Positions 5,600 through 7,528 of a DNA stretch of 7,528 bases are shown one piece after another. Every line of letters starts with the position of its first letter. Position 1 is the stretch's first letter. The stretch is from Clostridia bacterium. GTDB lineage: Bacteria > Bacillota_A > Clostridia > Christensenellales > Aristaeellaceae. Under the pieces are notes generated by a model. That model made no database searches. It was not told where the DNA came from and saw only the letters and a program-made list of their open reading frames with translations. The DNA lies in assembly GCA_900754775.1 (NCBI GenBank), contig CAAEDZ010000174.1, forward strand, positions 1-7,528, read 5' to 3'. The position numbers and the translations under genes were made by a program.

Positions 5600-7126
5600 A
5601 TGGAGCAAGAAAGAGACCTCATCCTTACCTGCGACGCGGGAACGACGGGCCTGAAGTGCAGCCTGTTCAACACGCAGGGCGAGGCCGTGCGCACGGTGCG
5701 CCGCGCCTACGGCACCGAATACCCCCACCACAACTGGGCGCAGCAGGATTGCGACGTCATTCTCGAAAACGTCTACTCCGGCATCCGCGAGCTTCTGGAG
5801 CAGGTGAGCGCGCGGCGCGTGGCCTGCGTGGGCCTCTCCGGCCACATGAACGGCTGCCTGCCCGTGGACGCCGACGGCCGAGCCCTGATGCCCAACATCA
5901 TCCACGCCGACTCGCGCTCGGAAAAGCAGGTGGAGAAGATCGCCTCCGTCATCGCCCCGGAGGACTTCTACCGCCTCACCGGCAACCGGCTGGACGTACA
6001 CTATTCGCTGCCGAAGATGCTCTGGGTGAAGGAGAACCTGCCGGACGTCTACCGCAGGACGCGCTGGTGGCTCAACACCAAGGACTACATCTACGGCCAC
6101 CTGACCGGCCACTTTGGGCAGACGGACTTTTCCGACGCCTCTTTGACCATCGCCATGGACATCGGCCGCGGCCAGTGGGCGGAGGAACTGCTGCAAAGCC
6201 TCGGCCTTGCGCCGGAGCAGATGCCGCGCATCCTTCCCGGCCACGATGTGCGCGGCCGCACCACGCGCGACGTCTACCGCAAGACCGGGCTCATCGCCGG
6301 CACGCCCGTGGCCATCGGCGGCGGCGACGGCGCCTGCACCGGGCGCGGCGCGGGTCTGTGCGAAGAAGGCTCCAGCTACACCTACATAGGTTCCTCGGCC
6401 TGGGTCTCGCAGATGACCAGCCACCCCGTACTCGACCCGCAGATGCGCATCTTCAACTTCCTCGATATGGACGGCAAGCGCTGCCACGTGCTGGGCACGG
6501 TGCAGTGCGGCGCGGCGGCCTTCGACTGGGCGCGCGCCAACCTCTTTGGCGGCGCGGGGGACAAGGACGTGCTGGACATCTCCCGCATCGAAAACATGGC
6601 CCGCCAGTCCCAGCCCGGGGCCGAGGGCGTGCTGTTTTTGCCCACGCTGATGGGCTGGCGCACCCCGTACTGGGACCCCAACACCCGCGGCGTGCTGATG
6701 GGCTTCACCCTCTACCACGACCGGCGGCACATCGCCCGCGCCGTCTACGAGGGCGTGGCCTACGCGCTCAATTCCTGCCGCGAGAGCATCTGCGAATGCG
6801 TCGGCGAGATGAAGAACATGATGTTCACCGGCGGCGGCGCGCGCAGCGGCCTCTGGCCGGACATCCTCGCGGCGATCTACGGTCAGGAGGTGTGCGTACA
6901 CAAAAGCCCCGGCGAGACCACCTCTCTGGGCGCGGCCATCGCCGCCGGCGTGGGCGTGGGCCTGTTTGAGAGCTACGAACAGGCGGCGCAGATGGTCAAG
7001 ACCCGCTCCCGCCACGCCGTCAACCCCGTCTGGCGGGAGAAGTACGCGCAGATGTATCCCCTCTACGCGATGATCTACGAGCGCATGCGCCCCATCACCG
7101 ACCGCCTCGCCGCCCTGAGGAACTAG
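5600..7126 (+). CDS. FGGY-family carbohydrate kinase, xylulokinase-like, substrate unknown
   Basis: The 508-residue length suits FGGY kinases, which use ATP to phosphorylate sugars or polyols in the cytoplasm. The N-terminal phosphate-binding DAGTTGLK is at 12-19. HADSRS (102-107) corresponds to the substrate-side Asp-Arg region. KMLWVKEN (139-146) resembles family signature 1. GGGDGAC (240-246) places Asp243 as the catalytic base. GVLMGF (364-369) followed by HIARAVYEG resembles signature 2. FTGGGARSGLWPDILA (409-424) and TSLGAAIAAG (441-450) form the ATP site. The xylulokinase motif SGQMHG appears here as SGHMNG (80-85), so residues near the sugar differ and xylulose cannot be assumed. GGAGGG lies five bases before the ATG. 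No isomerase, epimerase or sugar transporter is seen next to it. Family assignment is firm; substrate is open. Confidence 0.93.
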   Translation: MEQERDLILTCDAGTTGLKCSLFNTQGEAVRTVRRAYGTEYPHHNWAQQDCDVILENVYSGIRELLEQVSARRVACVGLSGHMNGCLPVDADGRALMPNIIHADSRSEKQVEKIASVIAPEDFYRLTGNRLDVHYSLPKMLWVKENLPDVYRRTRWWLNTKDYIYGHLTGHFGQTDFSDASLTIAMDIGRGQWAEELLQSLGLAPEQMPRILPGHDVRGRTTRDVYRKTGLIAGTPVAIGGGDGACTGRGAGLCEEGSSYTYIGSSAWVSQMTSHPVLDPQMRIFNFLDMDGKRCHVLGTVQCGAAAFDWARANLFGGAGDKDVLDISRIENMARQSQPGAEGVLFLPTLMGWRTPYWDPNTRGVLMGFTLYHDRRHIARAVYEGVAYALNSCRESICECVGEMKNMMFTGGGARSGLWPDILAAIYGQEVCVHKSPGETTSLGAAIAAGVGVGLFESYEQAAQMVKTRSRHAVNPVWREKYAQMYPLYAMIYERMRPITDRLAALRN

Positions 7127-7127
7127 C

Positions 7128-7528
7128 ATGTCCAACATCGTCACCACGCAGGCCGACGAACTGCGCGCCTTTTTCGCCCGCATCCGGCCCTGTTACCGCG
7201 AGCTGTTCAACATGGCGCACGCCATCTGCGGCAACTACGAACTGGCGGAATACGCCGTGCAGAGCGCCATTCTCGACGTCTTTCGCCGCGGCTCGCCCCG
7301 CAGCCGCGCGGGCCTGCGCGAAACCCTGCGCGCCCAGACGCGCGCCATGGCCATGGAGCAGGCCCGCCTCATCGACGATGCCGAACTGACCTGGGACGGC
7401 TTTCGCGCCGACGCCATCGAGGGCGCGGGCGGCGACGCCGTGTTGCAGGCCGCCTCGCAGGAATCGCTGGAGGATCGCCGCGCGCTGATGCTGCGCTACG
7501 GCTGCGGACTGCGCCCGCGCGACATCGC
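7128..7528 (+). CDS. Sigma-70/ECF-like protein (3' end missing)
   Basis: The frame begins at ATG 7128, one base after the kinase TAG, and runs off the right edge after 133 full codons. A GAGG lies seven bases upstream, inside the kinase end, so translation is probably coupled. Residues about 20-80 resemble sigma region 2: YRELFNMAHAICGN, then ELAEYAVQSAILDVFRR, similar to the AEDAVQ..F pattern of ECF factors, although the conserved acidic Asp is Tyr42. Residues about 113-133 (SLEDRRALMLRYGCGLRPRDI) resemble the start of region 4 (ERxxLxLRYxxGLxxxEIA). The rest of the region 4 helix-turn-helix is outside the window. If correct, it directs RNA polymerase to specific promoters. The match is by pattern only and is weak in places; a sigma-like regulator that has lost core binding is also possible. 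Confidence 0.6.
   Translation, partial: MSNIVTTQADELRAFFARIRPCYRELFNMAHAICGNYELAEYAVQSAILDVFRRGSPRSRAGLRETLRAQTRAMAMEQARLIDDAELTWDGFRADAIEGAGGDAVLQAASQESLEDRRALMLRYGCGLRPRDI

Noticed and set aside
5483..7183. Long open frame on the minus strand opposite the FGGY kinase
   Set aside because: It is rich in Ala, His, Val and Gly, has no motif, and overlaps three genes on the other strand; it is a compositional shadow.
1..7528. CRISPR array, insertion sequence, phage or defence genes, tRNA or rRNA
   Set aside because: I saw no spaced direct repeats, transposase motifs, terminal inverted repeats with target duplications, tRNA-like cloverleafs or rRNA segments on either strand by eye.

Overview
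This window is GC-rich bacterial DNA, by eye well above 60% GC. It looks chromosomal and comes from a Firmicutes/Clostridia-type organism. The clearest clue is the clostridial-style minus-strand cluster of an Rrf2/IscR regulator, a NifS-type cysteine desulfurase and a NifU/IscU-type scaffold. An HflX with a long N-terminal extension, G-rich Shine-Dalgarno sites before nearly every gene and sigma-A-like promoters fit the same picture. A GC-rich gut clostridium (Oscillospirales or Christensenellales type) is my guess; the sequence does not prove the taxon.

Layout, left to right. Bases 1-1118 (+) hold the 3' part of a secreted-type cell-wall hydrolase with an SH3-like segment, two peptidoglycan-binding repeats and an NlpC/P60 peptidase. 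Bases 1119-1265 separate it from the convergent hflX gene and carry two strong hairpins, the likely terminators. Bases 1266-5072 (-) read in the order iscR, nifS, nifU, a GC-rich hairpin, then hflX. The first three genes are packed with 0 and 3 bases between them and form one operon. hflX lies only 23 bases beyond the hairpin, so it probably depends on read-through. Bases 5073-5247 are a divergent control region. It has a good iscR promoter flanked by two similar GAC-N7-GTC sites, probably IscR operators, and an opposing promoter with a perfect TATAAT. Bases 5248-7528 (+) hold a small four-helix membrane protein of unknown function, an FGGY-family sugar kinase of unknown substrate and the first 133 codons of a sigma-70/ECF-like protein. 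These three are closely packed and are likely co-transcribed.

How the genes work together: NifS mobilises sulfur from cysteine, NifU builds the Fe-S cluster and IscR senses clusters and probably represses its own operon. HflX is a ribosome-splitting GTPase. Its placement behind the Fe-S genes may link ribosome rescue to Fe-S or oxidative stress, but this is inference.

I see no CRISPR array, insertion sequence, phage gene, tRNA or rRNA. The most interesting signals are the JAMM-like metal-binding motif in the N-terminal extension of HflX, the paired operators around the iscR promoter, the hairpin between nifU and hflX, and the unusual trio of membrane protein, kinase and sigma-like gene. I found no clear evidence of a wholly new multi-gene system.
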